Source: Sporosarcina koreensis
GTDB lineage: Bacteria > Bacillota > Bacilli > Bacillales_A > Planococcaceae
DNA length: 64,000 nt
Direction of reading: 5' to 3'
Assembly (NCBI RefSeq): GCF_001531445.1
Contig: NZ_LQYA01000047.1
Span: forward strand, 139,497-203,496
Of the stretch, positions 1 to 8,707 are shown piece by piece. Both the position numbers and the translations under genes were made by a program. The stretch's first letter is position 1. Each line of letters begins with the position of its first letter. The notes under the pieces are model-generated. The model was not told where the DNA came from and searched no databases. It was given only the letters and a program-made list of their open reading frames with translations.

Positions 1-126
1 GGTGTCGCGTGTCCAAAGTGAGGTGTCGTGCGTTCAAAGCAAGGAGTCGCGCGCCCAAAGCAAGGAGTCGCGCGCCCAAAGCAAGGTGTTGCGCGTCCAA
101 AGCGAGGTGTCGCGCATCCAAAAAGC
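1..126. repeat. 21-bp tandem repeat array, about six copies
   Basis: Six consecutive 21-bp units begin at 1, 22, 43, 64, 85 and 106. Each carries GGNGTCGCGCGNCCAAAGCAA or a close variant, and units 3 and 4 are identical. The array reaches the window edge and may continue left. A reading frame passes through it, but its residues are only a repeated basic pattern with no ribosome-binding site, so I regard it as non-coding. It lies upstream of the DUF6054 gene. Confidence 0.85.
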
Positions 127-232
127 AGCGGTCAACGTCTAAAAAACCCCCTCATCTATCGAAACTTCCACGAATTGAAACTTCCATTCAGTTCCATACG
201 TATTTAGACATATATAGAGAGGGGATGTTGAT

Positions 233-577
233 ATGTCAATCAAGAATTTCAATGTGTCAATTTCACCTGGGGAAGCAGTGTCCATCATTCAAACGGAAAT
301 TCTCCGGGGCAGCATTAGCGGAACGCTGGTCGACCATTACGAGCGAACGGCCGGTTCGTCAGAAGTCCATGTGCTGATCATGGAGAAATATTATATGCGG
401 TCGAATAACAGAGCATCGGTAACTGCAACGATTGATAATTTCGAAGGTGCTACACGAGTCCATGTCGTAGCGGCAGGCAGTTCGGAAGGCGTATTCTTCC
501 GGTTCGATTGGGGAGCGGGCAGCAGCTTTGCGACGAGTGTGGAGCGTGCGCTGGAACAATATATCATTGGGGGATGA
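233..577 (+). CDS. DUF6054-family small protein
   Basis: A 114-residue soluble protein with no signal peptide or membrane segment. Its middle reads GTLVDHYER then MEKYYMRSNNRASVTATID, and the C-terminal half contains FFRFDWGAGSSFA. From memory this pattern fits the Firmicutes family DUF6054, whose function is unknown. The ATG at 233 follows a GAGAGGGG ribosome-binding site. Its stop codon overlaps the start of the next gene by four bases (ATGA at 574-577), so the two are probably translationally coupled. The family call rests on recalled similarity; nothing in the sequence indicates a reaction. Confidence 0.7.
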   Translation: MSIKNFNVSISPGEAVSIIQTEILRGSISGTLVDHYERTAGSSEVHVLIMEKYYMRSNNRASVTATIDNFEGATRVHVVAAGSSEGVFFRFDWGAGSSFATSVERALEQYIIGG

Positions 578-1527
578 AAGAATTGATTCAAGAGGTCATG
601 CAATACTATTTTACAGAACCAGTTACACGCCATGAGATTCTACGTGACGAAAATAGGCTTGTCGCGGAAGTGGAAGTGGACGGGGCAATATATTTTCTGA
701 AAGGCGAGAAGGCACCAGCTTCATTTATCGAAAGTATCATCGAATTTACTAAGATTATGAACAATGCTGGCTTGCCTTTTATCGTGCCGGAAAAAACCAT
801 AGAGGGAAATCGGTATGTTGAGCATGAGGGTTTGCATTTCATTCTCGAACAGAAAGGGAATGGGAAGGAATTGAAACGACTACGACTGTCACATATTAGA
901 GAGAGTGGAAAAATGCTCGGCATGCAGCATGCCATCTCTTCAACGACTGACTTCCGTTTCAATACAGGAACTAGCTGGGGTATGTTCGGTGGCAATGAAA
1001 CCGATGCGTTCGGTGATTATGATGAAAATGAATTAAGTTATTTGGATTTGATTCGGAGCATCAATGAAGATGAAACGTTTAAGGCAGAGCTGACAACGGT
1101 AAAAGAACTCTATAAAAGTAGAAGATTACAACTGAAAAAACTATGGAATACGCTTCCGTCAGGACCGATACAAGGAGATCTATGCCCTTATAATCTTTTA
1201 TTCCAAGGAGATCATATATCCGGTGTCTTTGATTACAACATTGCGGGGGATGAAGTCCTGATTAATGAATGCATAGGGGTTGCTGTATTCCTGGCATGGC
1301 ATTATGACTTCGACGGAACTGAAACGCCGGAGGAGCGATATCATGCATACATAGACGCCTATACATCCGAAAGGCCTTTGTCGAATCGCGAAATGGAGAT
1401 GGTTCCCCATCTATTCGCAATCATCCGCGCATTTCGATATGATCGGATAGAAGAAGGAATTGAGAAGATTAAACAAGGTCATGGGAAAGTGTTCTTAGAT
1501 AAGACAATCCAACTGTTGCAAGGCTGA
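574..1527 (+). CDS. Aminoglycoside phosphotransferase (APH)-like kinase
   Basis: Encodes 317 residues from the ATG at 574, which overlaps the upstream stop codon; an in-frame start further upstream would lie inside DUF6054. The fold is suggested by the catalytic-loop block QGDLCPYNLLF followed by GVFDYNIAGDE, equivalent to the HGDxxxxN and D(F/Y)D motifs of APH/choline-kinase-like enzymes. The usual loop His is Gln, but the catalytic Asp, the Asn and the metal-binding Asp remain. In Bacillales these often phosphorylate small metabolites rather than antibiotics (homoserine-kinase-like or YtmP-like). The substrate is unknown, and resistance should not be assumed. Coupling to DUF6054 suggests a shared role. 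Confidence 0.7.
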   Translation: MKELIQEVMQYYFTEPVTRHEILRDENRLVAEVEVDGAIYFLKGEKAPASFIESIIEFTKIMNNAGLPFIVPEKTIEGNRYVEHEGLHFILEQKGNGKELKRLRLSHIRESGKMLGMQHAISSTTDFRFNTGTSWGMFGGNETDAFGDYDENELSYLDLIRSINEDETFKAELTTVKELYKSRRLQLKKLWNTLPSGPIQGDLCPYNLLFQGDHISGVFDYNIAGDEVLINECIGVAVFLAWHYDFDGTETPEERYHAYIDAYTSERPLSNREMEMVPHLFAIIRAFRYDRIEEGIEKIKQGHGKVFLDKTIQLLQG

Positions 1528-1540
1528 AGGGAGTGTGCCG

Positions 1541-2194
1541 ATGTTTCGAATACCTGAATCGATTGCTGAACTTGGAAGAGAGAGGATCAAAGGGTTTCCA
1601 GTGGAAGGATTTGTCTATGGAGAAGGTCCGCAAAAGCCGGAGCTCATGCTGATTGGTGAAGCGCCTGGAGAATTCGAGGCCGTGGATGGCATTCCTTTCA
1701 TTGGCAGGGCTGGCAAGGAATTGATGAAGTCGCTTGATTCGATTGGATTGACGCGTGAAGATGTGTATATAACGAGCACGGTTCGCAGTCGGCCGTATAA
1801 GTGGGGCGAGAAACGGGAACGGGACGGCACGATGACGAAGCGGAAGTACAATCGGCCGCCGACGAAGAAAGAGATTTTGGCGCATGCTCCGGTGCTCGAT
1901 TATGAAATCGCAAATATCGAGCCGAAGCTGATCGTGGCGCTCGGAAATGTCGGGTTGCAAAGGCTGCTCGGCAAAGATGAGAAGGTGACGGAGCTGCACG
2001 GGCAGTTACTGGAGAGACCGGTACGGTTTCTTCCCGATCTCGATAGCACTACGTTTGAGTGGACGGATCGCGTGTATCGGATCGTTCCTACATTTCATCC
2101 TGCAGCCGTCTTTTATCGACCATCGCACCGTCCTGATTTGGACGCGGATTGGTTGAAGATTGGACAGTTTTTGGAGGGTTTGCGGAATGAATGA
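1541..2194 (+). CDS. Uracil-DNA glycosylase family protein without Fe-S cysteines
   Basis: A 217-residue protein carrying the UDG-superfamily active-site block GEAPGEFEAVDG then IPFIGRAG (residues about 40-57) and the C-terminal TFHPAAVFY (about 184-192). Family 4 and 5 enzymes use these motifs to bind and excise uracil. Those families normally carry four cysteines for a 4Fe-4S cluster; this protein contains no cysteine, and the usual KCRPP-like position reads RSRPY. The ATG at 1541 is chosen over GTG 1535 because AAGGGAG lies seven bases before it. The end overlaps the next gene. Activity on uracil is inferred, not shown. Confidence 0.72.
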   Translation: MFRIPESIAELGRERIKGFPVEGFVYGEGPQKPELMLIGEAPGEFEAVDGIPFIGRAGKELMKSLDSIGLTREDVYITSTVRSRPYKWGEKRERDGTMTKRKYNRPPTKKEILAHAPVLDYEIANIEPKLIVALGNVGLQRLLGKDEKVTELHGQLLERPVRFLPDLDSTTFEWTDRVYRIVPTFHPAAVFYRPSHRPDLDADWLKIGQFLEGLRNE

Positions 2195-2705
2195 AAGGTC
2201 ATATAAAAGGATTCTGATTATCGGGTGCAGCGGTGCGGGGAAATCGACGTTATCGATTGAGCTTGCGGAGCGTCTGCAACTGCCTGTCCTTCATCTGGAC
2301 GCCCTATTTTGGAATGAAGGATGGGTGCCGACGCCGAAGCCGGAATTTCGGGAAAAACTTCAAAATGAATTGGAAAAGCCCGCATGGATCATCGATGGAA
2401 ATTTCAACTCCACGATTGAGATGCGGGCTCGATATGCTGATTTGATTATCTTCCTCGACTTCCCGAACTGGCTCTGTCTGACACGGATTTTCAAGAGGCG
2501 GTGGATGTATCGGGGGAGAACGCGTCCTGACATGGCGGAAGGGTGCGAGGAGAAGGTCGATTGGGAATTTGTGAAGTTCATCTGGACGTATCCGAAGAAG
2601 AAGCGGCCGGGCGTTTATGAAATGCTTGAGCGCAGTAGTGCGGAAGTGCTTATTTTGACATCGCCGAGGGAAGTGGAAGAATGGCTATCTACGGTACACG
2701 CTTAG
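2187..2705 (+). CDS. P-loop nucleotide kinase, FlaR/topology-modulation-protein-like
   Basis: A 172-residue adenylate-kinase-like P-loop protein. Walker A is GCSGAGKST near residues 13-21. It is followed by LHLDALFWNEGW and WIIDGNF, typical of the group annotated as DNA topology modulation protein (FlaR). The group resembles small-molecule kinases, and a role in topology has not been firmly established. The ATG at 2187 has GGAGGG eight bases upstream and overlaps the preceding UDG-like gene by eight bases, so the genes from 233 to 2705 look like one transcription unit. The substrate is unknown. Confidence 0.7.
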   Translation: MNERSYKRILIIGCSGAGKSTLSIELAERLQLPVLHLDALFWNEGWVPTPKPEFREKLQNELEKPAWIIDGNFNSTIEMRARYADLIIFLDFPNWLCLTRIFKRRWMYRGRTRPDMAEGCEEKVDWEFVKFIWTYPKKKRPGVYEMLERSSAEVLILTSPREVEEWLSTVHA

Positions 2706-2770
2706 ATATTGGTGTAAATACGAAATCCGTCTATAATAAAACTCTGGCAGTGGCTTTACTTTTAAACGTT

Positions 2771-2920
2771 TATGCGCTTTTGAAAGGATTTATGCGTGAG
2801 TTCTTCCTTTTATGAGTTTTTGACATCGATTATGCGTCACTTTATCGGTTTATGAGCTTTTGGACGCATTTATGCGTGAACTTTTCTGTATATGAGTGAT
2901 GTTGAGGATTTAAGCGTATC
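2771..2920. repeat. 20-bp periodic repeat array (TTTATGCG/TTTATGAG type)
   Basis: The core TATGCG or TATGAG recurs at 2771, 2791, 2811, 2831, 2851, 2871 and 2891, with a degenerate TAAGCG at 2911: eight units at exactly 20-bp spacing. Only the ATG(C/A)G core and the phase are conserved; the spacers diverge. The array fills most of the gap between the P-loop kinase and the ABC exporter. The same pattern recurs at 23.7 and 48.5 kb. Confidence 0.85.
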
Positions 2921-2943
2921 TGAAGAGAGAAGAGGGTGAGAAT

Positions 2944-4677
2944 ATGGAAAGTGAGTTGAAAACGAAAGGATCGATGAAGGAATTCATTGTTTTACTGCGG
3001 CAGCTGAAGTGGCCGAAGGGGAAGACGGCGCTTGCACTTGTGCTTGCGCTATGTTCGACCGCGGCGAGTTTAGCGGTTCCGTTAGTGACGCGGCAGCTTG
3101 TGGATTCGTTGACGGCGGCAGCGTTCAATTGGCAAACTGCTGTGTTCCTGTTTATCGTTTTCATTGTGCAGGCTGTATTGGGCGGGGTATCGTATTATTT
3201 ACTTGCGTTCATCGGTGAAACAATCGTTGCGGATTTACGAAATAAATTATGGTACAAAGTGCTGCGGCTTCCAGTTTCCTATTACGATGAGAATGAAACC
3301 GGTGAAACGATGAGCCGCATCACGCAGGATACGACGATGCTAAAACAGTTGGTATCGGATCATCTTGTGTCATTCATTACGGGCATCATTTCGATCATCG
3401 GGGCCGTTGCGATTCTATTGTATTTGGATTGGAAGATGACGTTGATCATGTTGATTAGCATTCCGGTCAGTATGGCAATCATCTTCCCGCTTGGCCGGAT
3501 CATGCATAAAATAGCGAAGTCGACGCAAGGGGAGATGGCGAAATTTTCGGGTCATCTTGGCCGGGTGCTTGGCGATATCCGTCTGGTGAAGGCATATCGG
3601 GCAGAGCCGAATGAAGGGGAGAAGGGTGGAAAGGCAATCAGCTCCCTGTTTTCATTCGGATTGAAAGAGGCGAGGATTCAGGCAATCATTTCGCCGGTCA
3701 TGACGCTTGTGATGATGAGCATTTTAGTCGTGATCCTTGGCTATGGCGGTGCGCAAGTGTCCAAAGGGATATTATCCGCAGGAACACTCGTCGCCATCAT
3801 TTTTCTCATGTTCCAGATCATAATGCCGTTCGCACAAATGGCGCAGGTGTTTACGATTTTCCAGAAAGCAGTCGGTGCAACGGAGCGGATCCAGCAGATT
3901 TTAGGAATGGACAGCGAGCGGGCGGAGGGTGTCAAAGCTGTTCCAGATGGCAGCATCCAGTTTGAAGCGGTCGATTTTTCATATGAAAACGGAAAGGATG
4001 TTCTTCAAGGGGTTTCATTCCAAGCAAAACCCGGAACGGTTACTGCGTTTGTAGGGCCAAGTGGCGGTGGGAAAACAACAATCTTCTCGCTCATTGAACG
4101 ATTTTATTTGCCGACGGCGGGTGAGATATCGATCGGCGGCACACCGATAGCGAATATAGCCTTATCCGATTGGCGGAAGCGGATTGGCTATGTGTCGCAG
4201 GAAAGCCCGTTGTTGAGCGGGACAATTTTGGATAATATCGCGTACGGTTTGGAAATCCGTCCTTCATTGGAGGAGGTGCGGAGAGCTGCTGAGGCGGCTA
4301 ACGCACTCCGGTTCATCGAAGAGATGGCGGATGGCTTTGAAACTCTCGTCGGGGAGAGGGGAATGAAGCTCTCGGGGGGACAACGGCAGCGAATTGCAAT
4401 TGCGAGAGCTTTGCTGCATGATCCTGAGATTCTGCTGCTGGATGAAGCGACGTCGAATTTGGACAGCGGATCCGAAGCGCATGTCCAAGAGGCGCTTCAG
4501 CGGCTGATGGAAGGGCGTACGACACTCATCATCGCGCATCGTTTGTCGACTGTGATCGATGCGGACCAGCTTGTTTTCCTCGAAGCAGGGCAGATTACAG
4601 GGATTGGGACGCATAATGAATTGATTGACTCGCATCCGCTTTATCGAGAATTTGCTGAAGGGCAAGGATTGTCGTGA
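2944..4677 (+). CDS. ABC half-transporter, BmrA-like multidrug exporter
   Basis: A 577-residue half-transporter: N-terminal membrane domain (about residues 25-310, six helices expected) fused to an ATPase domain. Walker A GPSGGGKTT lies near 371-379, the signature LSGGQRQRIAIARALL near 476, and Walker B ILLLDEATSNLDS near 497, followed by the IAHRLST switch. Length, GATERI linker and YVSQESPL segment closely match Bacillus subtilis BmrA (YvcC), a homodimeric drug exporter. Start ATG follows AGAGGGTGAGAAT. It appears monocistronic. Exported substrates cannot be read from sequence. Confidence 0.85.
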   Translation: MESELKTKGSMKEFIVLLRQLKWPKGKTALALVLALCSTAASLAVPLVTRQLVDSLTAAAFNWQTAVFLFIVFIVQAVLGGVSYYLLAFIGETIVADLRNKLWYKVLRLPVSYYDENETGETMSRITQDTTMLKQLVSDHLVSFITGIISIIGAVAILLYLDWKMTLIMLISIPVSMAIIFPLGRIMHKIAKSTQGEMAKFSGHLGRVLGDIRLVKAYRAEPNEGEKGGKAISSLFSFGLKEARIQAIISPVMTLVMMSILVVILGYGGAQVSKGILSAGTLVAIIFLMFQIIMPFAQMAQVFTIFQKAVGATERIQQILGMDSERAEGVKAVPDGSIQFEAVDFSYENGKDVLQGVSFQAKPGTVTAFVGPSGGGKTTIFSLIERFYLPTAGEISIGGTPIANIALSDWRKRIGYVSQESPLLSGTILDNIAYGLEIRPSLEEVRRAAEAANALRFIEEMADGFETLVGERGMKLSGGQRQRIAIARALLHDPEILLLDEATSNLDSGSEAHVQEALQRLMEGRTTLIIAHRLSTVIDADQLVFLEAGQITGIGTHNELIDSHPLYREFAEGQGLS

Positions 4678-4725
4678 CCCAATAGATAAAAAGAATGGGA
4701 AGTTAATTATCGGAGGAAACATGTA

Positions 4726-4938
4726 ATGGCAACTAAGAAATCACTGGCGGATTATCAAAGAGAGTATGAGGAAATCATACATGCGGACCAACCGAAAAGA
4801 GATATGCTCCTGGTTGGTTTAATGACTGAGATGGAGAAGCAATTCAAGATTCCGATGCCAAGAAATAAAGAGTGGGAAAGGGAGAGCCCGGAAATTGCAG
4901 CGATGTACAGGAAGTTAATGATCACGAGATCACTGTAA
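4726..4938 (+). CDS. Hypothetical 70-residue soluble protein
   Basis: A 70-residue charged, probably helical protein preceded by a good CGGAGGAAACATGTA site. It has no signal peptide, cysteine pair or membrane segment. It contains an NKEWERESPEI stretch and ends in YRKLMITRSL. I do not recognise the family. It lies between the BmrA-like exporter and the 3-methyladenine glycosylase on the same strand with short gaps, so it may be co-transcribed with either. The clear ribosome-binding site supports it being real. Confidence 0.65.
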   Translation: MATKKSLADYQREYEEIIHADQPKRDMLLVGLMTEMEKQFKIPMPRNKEWERESPEIAAMYRKLMITRSL

Positions 4939-4975
4939 AATAAACGAAGCGACTTAGGACGGGAGGAGGATTCGG

Positions 4976-5569
4976 ATGTACGAGCCGATTGATAAATCAT
5001 TTTTTGAGCCACATGTGCTTGAGCTTGCCCGAAATCTTGTCGGTCAATATATTGTGCATGAGCGGCCGGACGGAGTGATTGCCGCGCGGATTGTCGAGAC
5101 GGAAGCGTATCACGGGCCTGAAGATCGTGCTGCCCATAGCTTCGGGAACCGGCGGACGAAACGGACGGAAATCATGTTCGGTACTGCGGGACTTGTGTAC
5201 ACGTACCAAATGCACACTCACACATTGATGAATGTCGTCAGTGGACCGATTGGGACGCCGCACGCTGTCCTTATCCGTGCCGCAGAGCCGGTCGACGGGC
5301 TAGAGCTGATGAAGGAAACCCGGGGCTCGCATCTGAAGATGAAGGACTGGACGAATGGGCCAGGCAAGCTGTCAAAGGCGCTCGGCGTGACGATGAAGTA
5401 TTATGGACATCATTGGGCGGACGAGCCGCTGTTCATAGCCGCTGGGCCGGGCGCAAGTGAAATCGAAACGGGTCCCCGTGTAGGAATCGGGAACTCTGGA
5501 GAAGCCGTCCTCTATCCTTGGCGTTTTTTTGAAAAAGATAATCCTTATGTCTCAAAGTACCGCCCGTAA
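4976..5569 (+). CDS. DNA-3-methyladenine glycosylase (AAG/MPG family)
   Basis: A 197-residue monofunctional glycosylase of the AAG family, which removes alkylated purines to start base-excision repair in the cytoplasm. Diagnostic blocks are IVETEAYHGPEDRAAHS (active-site Glu in VETEAY), RTKRTEIMFGTAGLVYTYQ, and NGPGKLSKALG. Length fits bacterial AAG proteins (B. subtilis YxlJ is similar). Start ATG follows GGGAGGAGGATTCGG. With the UDG-like protein at 1541, this part of the window holds two base-excision enzymes, though they are in separate units. Confidence 0.9.
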   Translation: MYEPIDKSFFEPHVLELARNLVGQYIVHERPDGVIAARIVETEAYHGPEDRAAHSFGNRRTKRTEIMFGTAGLVYTYQMHTHTLMNVVSGPIGTPHAVLIRAAEPVDGLELMKETRGSHLKMKDWTNGPGKLSKALGVTMKYYGHHWADEPLFIAAGPGASEIETGPRVGIGNSGEAVLYPWRFFEKDNPYVSKYRP

Positions 5570-5594
5570 GTTTAGCTGCACGGGAGTGTGGAAT
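5570..5594 (+). promoter_or_regulatory. Possible sigma-B-type promoter before the YfkM-like gene
   Basis: GTTTAG at 5570-5575 and TGGAAT at 5589-5594 are 13 bases apart, close to the sigma-B pattern GTTTAA-N13-GGGWAW with one mismatch in each box. B. subtilis yfkM is a general-stress gene, which fits. The match is imperfect and could be chance. Confidence 0.35.
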
Positions 5595-5630
5595 AGTAGT
5601 AAGGGAAGAAAAACGAAAGGATGATAGATA

Positions 5631-6146
5631 ATGGCTAAAATCGCTACAGTGATCACGAATCTATTCGAAGACTCGGAGTATACGGAGCCGGCAAAGGCTT
5701 TTGAGGAAGCGGGACATGAAGTCGTCACTATCGAGAAAGAAGCTGGCAAGGAAGTGAAAGGCAAGCAAGGTGAGTCGACGGTCAAAATTGACGTTGGAAT
5801 CGACGATGCTTCGCCTGAAGACTTCGATGCTCTGTTTATTCCAGGCGGCTTTTCACCGGATCAGCTGCGGGCGGATGACCGATTCGTCCAATTCGCGAAA
5901 GCGTTTATGGACGCTAAGAAACCGGTATTCGCCATTTGCCATGGACCTCAATTGCTGCTTACGGCAAAGACGTTGGAAGGCAGAGATGCAACAGGCTATA
6001 AGTCCATCAAAGTAGATATGGAGTATGCAGGTGCAAAATATGCGGATAAAGAAGTCGTCGTATGCCAAAATCAATTGGTGACGAGCCGGACGCCCGACGA
6101 TTTACCGGCGTTCATCCGCGAGTCAACAAAATTACTTGAGAAATGA
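5631..6146 (+). CDS. DJ-1/PfpI family protein, YfkM-like general stress protein
   Basis: A 171-residue class-I glutamine-amidotransferase-like protein of the DJ-1/PfpI family. The nucleophile elbow FAICHGPQLL holds the conserved Cys-His, and LFIPGGFSPDQLR carries the preceding glycine-rich turn. Family members act as stress proteins, with deglycase, chaperone or peptidase activity proposed. Sequence and length resemble B. subtilis YfkM (general stress protein 18). Start ATG follows GAAAGGATGATAGATA. A terminator follows directly, so the gene is probably monocistronic. The exact activity is unknown. Confidence 0.85.
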   Translation: MAKIATVITNLFEDSEYTEPAKAFEEAGHEVVTIEKEAGKEVKGKQGESTVKIDVGIDDASPEDFDALFIPGGFSPDQLRADDRFVQFAKAFMDAKKPVFAICHGPQLLLTAKTLEGRDATGYKSIKVDMEYAGAKYADKEVVVCQNQLVTSRTPDDLPAFIRESTKLLEK

Positions 6147-6160
6147 TAAAGCGAAGCAGG

Positions 6161-6190
6161 ACCGTCCCTCAACTGGGGCGGTTCTTTTTT
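6161..6190 (+). terminator. Rho-independent terminator after the YfkM-like gene
   Basis: Stem ACCGTCCC (6161-6168) pairs with GGGGCGGT (6175-6182) through one G-T wobble, followed by a run of T. Confidence 0.85.
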
Positions 6191-6346
6191 GTTAAATAAC
6201 GGAATATAAAAATAAAGAAAAATACTTTGTTGAATTGAGGTGAATACCGTGTTAAATTAAAACGGTACAAGTTTATTCGTGTTGAAAATTCGGATTATTT
6301 GGCATATAGGAGTTTTTTTACGGGGATGCCGAGGGGGGAAAATAGT

Positions 6347-7402
6347 ATGAAAAAGATACTGAAAATGGGTAGTGCTTTCATTGGAATCATCGTCGGTGCC
6401 GGCTTTGCTTCCGGGCAGGAAATACTATTGTACTTTACTAGTTTTGGATTCATGGGAATTGTTGCTGCGGTTTTATCTACAATTCTATTTGCTTATTTGG
6501 GAATGGTGTTGACGCGGATTGGGAGCAGAATGCGAACGACTTCTCATAAGGATGTCATTTACAAAATCAGTGGACGCTATATCGGGGTCATCATTGACTT
6601 TGTCATCATTTTTACACTATTCGGCACAGGCGTCGTCATGTTGGCGGGGGCTGGTTCCAATCTGCATCAACAATTTGGTTTACATCCCATCGTTGGAACG
6701 ATCGTAATGGTGATTCTTGTCTATTTAACCATTTTACTGAATGTCGATAAAGTCGTTGGCGTCATTGGCAGTATTACGCCGTTTCTAATCATGGCAGTTG
6801 TCATTATCTCGGTTTATTCAATAGCGACGATGGATCAATCGTTCAGCTCTTTGAATACGACCGCAACCGCTTTGGACACGACGTTGCCGAACTGGTTTTT
6901 TTCTGCAATTAACTACGTGTCATTCAATATTACGGTAGGCGCCTCGATGGCATTGGTAATGGGCGGTGCGGAGAAGGATGAGAAAGCAGCGACGATCGGC
7001 GGGTTCGTAGGAGGATTGGGACTCGGTATCCTAATCATCCTCAGCAACTTGGCGATATTTTCCAAGGTGGATGTCGTAGGAGATGCCGATTTGCCGATGC
7101 TTGCGATTATTAATGACATTTCGCCGATCCTTGGGATTTTCATGGCATTTATTCTTTATGGAATGATCTTTAATACGGCTGTCAGTATGTTTTATGCTTT
7201 CGGTGCAAGGTTTGTAAAGATCAATACGAATAAATTCAAGACCTTCGTCATGATTACGCTCATCGCAGGATTTGCGCTAAGCTTCCGCGGCTTCAAAGAG
7301 CTGGTCGGGCAGTTCTATCCGTTCGTCGGGTATGCCGGATTATTCCTTGTCGGGGCGCTTATTGTTGCGTCATTCAGGCTTCCGGCGAAAGTCCGTAAAT
7401 AG
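6347..7402 (+). CDS. YkvI-like multi-pass membrane protein
   Basis: A 351-residue hydrophobic protein with about ten predicted helices. It begins MGSAFIGIIVGAGFASGQEI, typical of the COG3949/YkvI group, whose glycine-rich first helix resembles APC/NSS-type secondary transporters. The start at 6347 is chosen because GAGGGGGGAA precedes it; an in-frame start at 6299 lacks a site. No partner gene is adjacent: the downstream neighbour hmp is convergent. Transport of amino acids or compatible solutes is plausible from the fold but not shown. A shared bidirectional terminator lies downstream. Confidence 0.72.
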   Translation: MKKILKMGSAFIGIIVGAGFASGQEILLYFTSFGFMGIVAAVLSTILFAYLGMVLTRIGSRMRTTSHKDVIYKISGRYIGVIIDFVIIFTLFGTGVVMLAGAGSNLHQQFGLHPIVGTIVMVILVYLTILLNVDKVVGVIGSITPFLIMAVVIISVYSIATMDQSFSSLNTTATALDTTLPNWFFSAINYVSFNITVGASMALVMGGAEKDEKAATIGGFVGGLGLGILIILSNLAIFSKVDVVGDADLPMLAIINDISPILGIFMAFILYGMIFNTAVSMFYAFGARFVKINTNKFKTFVMITLIAGFALSFRGFKELVGQFYPFVGYAGLFLVGALIVASFRLPAKVRK

Positions 7403-7407
7403 TCGTA

Positions 7408-7449
7408 AAAAAGCGCGTCTCTCTCATAATGAGGAAGTCGCGCTTTTTG
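7408..7449. terminator. Bidirectional terminator between ykvI-like gene and hmp
   Basis: AAAAAGCGCG and CGCGCTTTTT form a stem with an internal CTCTCTC/GAG segment. T runs are present on both strands, serving the convergent genes. Confidence 0.75.
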
Positions 7450-7463
7450 TGTACAACCATTTA

Positions 7464-8651
7464 TTAAGCGTGCTGCAATTCCAATTGTTCTTTCGGTCCG
7501 AAGAATTCGAAGTGGATTTTATCCTCGGACACTCCGTTTCCATGCAATGCGGAAATGACGGCTTGCATGAATGGAGTTGGTCCGCAGACATAAATGTCGC
7601 TGCCTTCCGCTACATGCTTCGCCAAAAATTCACTGTTGATGAAACCATCGCCTTCTTCTGAGTAAAGCACTTCGTATTTAGCATTTGGAAGCGAATCAGT
7701 CATGTTGCGCAATGCTTCATCGAACGCTTGGTGCTTGCGTGTACGTGCGGAATGAAGGAATGCCACTGGACGGTCCGGTGTAACATTTGCAATCGTTTCG
7801 AACATCGCCATCATCGGCGTGATGCCGACGCCTCCGCTAATCAACGTAACAGGTGAAGTGCTCTCCGTATCCAAATAGAAATCTCCAGCTGGTGCACTCA
7901 CTTCAATCGTATCGCCAATGTTCGTGTTCCGATGAAGGTGGACGGAGCCTTTTCCATTAGGGACGCATTCATCTTCCCGTTTCACCGAAATCCGGAATGT
8001 ATCTTTACCAGGCGCTTGCGACAAGCTGTACTGACGGTTCAACGTGTATTTATCTCCAGGAGTTTGGAAACGGACTGTAATGTACTGCCCCGGCTTGTAC
8101 GCAGGCAGTTGTTTACCGTCTGCCGGCTTCAAATAGAATGATGTGATGACATCACTTTCCGGAACTTTGTCGACGATGACGAAATCCTTGAATGTTCTCC
8201 AGCCGCCTTCAGCTTCTTCAGTCGCGTCATACATGTCCTTCTCGATGCCGATGAACGCGTCTGCGATGACTTGGTATGCTTCTCCCCAAGCTCCGATGAT
8301 TTCTGGTGTTGCCGCATCGCCAAGCACTTCCTTGATAGCTTCTAGAAGATGATAGCCGACAATTGGATAATGTTCTTTTTGAATACCTAAAGAACGGTGC
8401 TTATGGGCGATTTGAATGACTGCAGGGATGATTGCACCGAGATTGTCGATATTCGCTGCAGCTGCGTAAACGGTATTGGCAAGTGCAGTTTGTTGACGGC
8501 CCTTCGATTGGTTTGCATGGTTGAAAATATTCAATAGCTCAGGATGGGCAGCGAACATATTTTTATAAAAGACTGTTGTAATTGTTTTACCATGTTGCTC
8601 AAGAACTGGAACTGTAGATTTTACGATATCAATTGTTTTTTGGGATAACAT
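7464..8651 (-). CDS. hmp: Flavohaemoprotein (nitric oxide dioxygenase)
   Basis: A 395-residue flavohaemoglobin: N-terminal globin domain (to about 140), then FAD- and NAD-binding ferredoxin-reductase domains. Visible blocks are AHKHRSLGI (proximal haem region), RQYSLSQAP (FAD), SGGVGITPM (NAD) and CGPTPFM near the C terminus. The enzyme oxidises NO to nitrate with NAD(P)H and O2 in the cytosol. The ATG at 8651 is preferred over GTG 8660 because AAAGG lies eleven bases upstream and the family starts MLSQ. It is divergent from nsrR, with a perfect NsrR-type dyad between them, so NO-responsive repression is expected. Confidence 0.96.
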   Translation of the reverse strand: MLSQKTIDIVKSTVPVLEQHGKTITTVFYKNMFAAHPELLNIFNHANQSKGRQQTALANTVYAAAANIDNLGAIIPAVIQIAHKHRSLGIQKEHYPIVGYHLLEAIKEVLGDAATPEIIGAWGEAYQVIADAFIGIEKDMYDATEEAEGGWRTFKDFVIVDKVPESDVITSFYLKPADGKQLPAYKPGQYITVRFQTPGDKYTLNRQYSLSQAPGKDTFRISVKREDECVPNGKGSVHLHRNTNIGDTIEVSAPAGDFYLDTESTSPVTLISGGVGITPMMAMFETIANVTPDRPVAFLHSARTRKHQAFDEALRNMTDSLPNAKYEVLYSEEGDGFINSEFLAKHVAEGSDIYVCGPTPFMQAVISALHGNGVSEDKIHFEFFGPKEQLELQHA

Positions 8652-8707
8652 AAGGTGCACAACCTTTCTTGTTTTGTTACTTTCACTATAAACGATTACT
8701 TTTCTTA

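Noticed and set aside
9-377. An open frame across the 21-bp repeats at the left edge
   Set aside because: The residues only reflect the repeat, there is no ribosome-binding site, and it overlaps the better supported DUF6054 gene.
574-1527. An antibiotic-resistance aminoglycoside kinase
   Set aside because: Only the general APH fold is visible, the loop His is Gln, and context is not a resistance locus.
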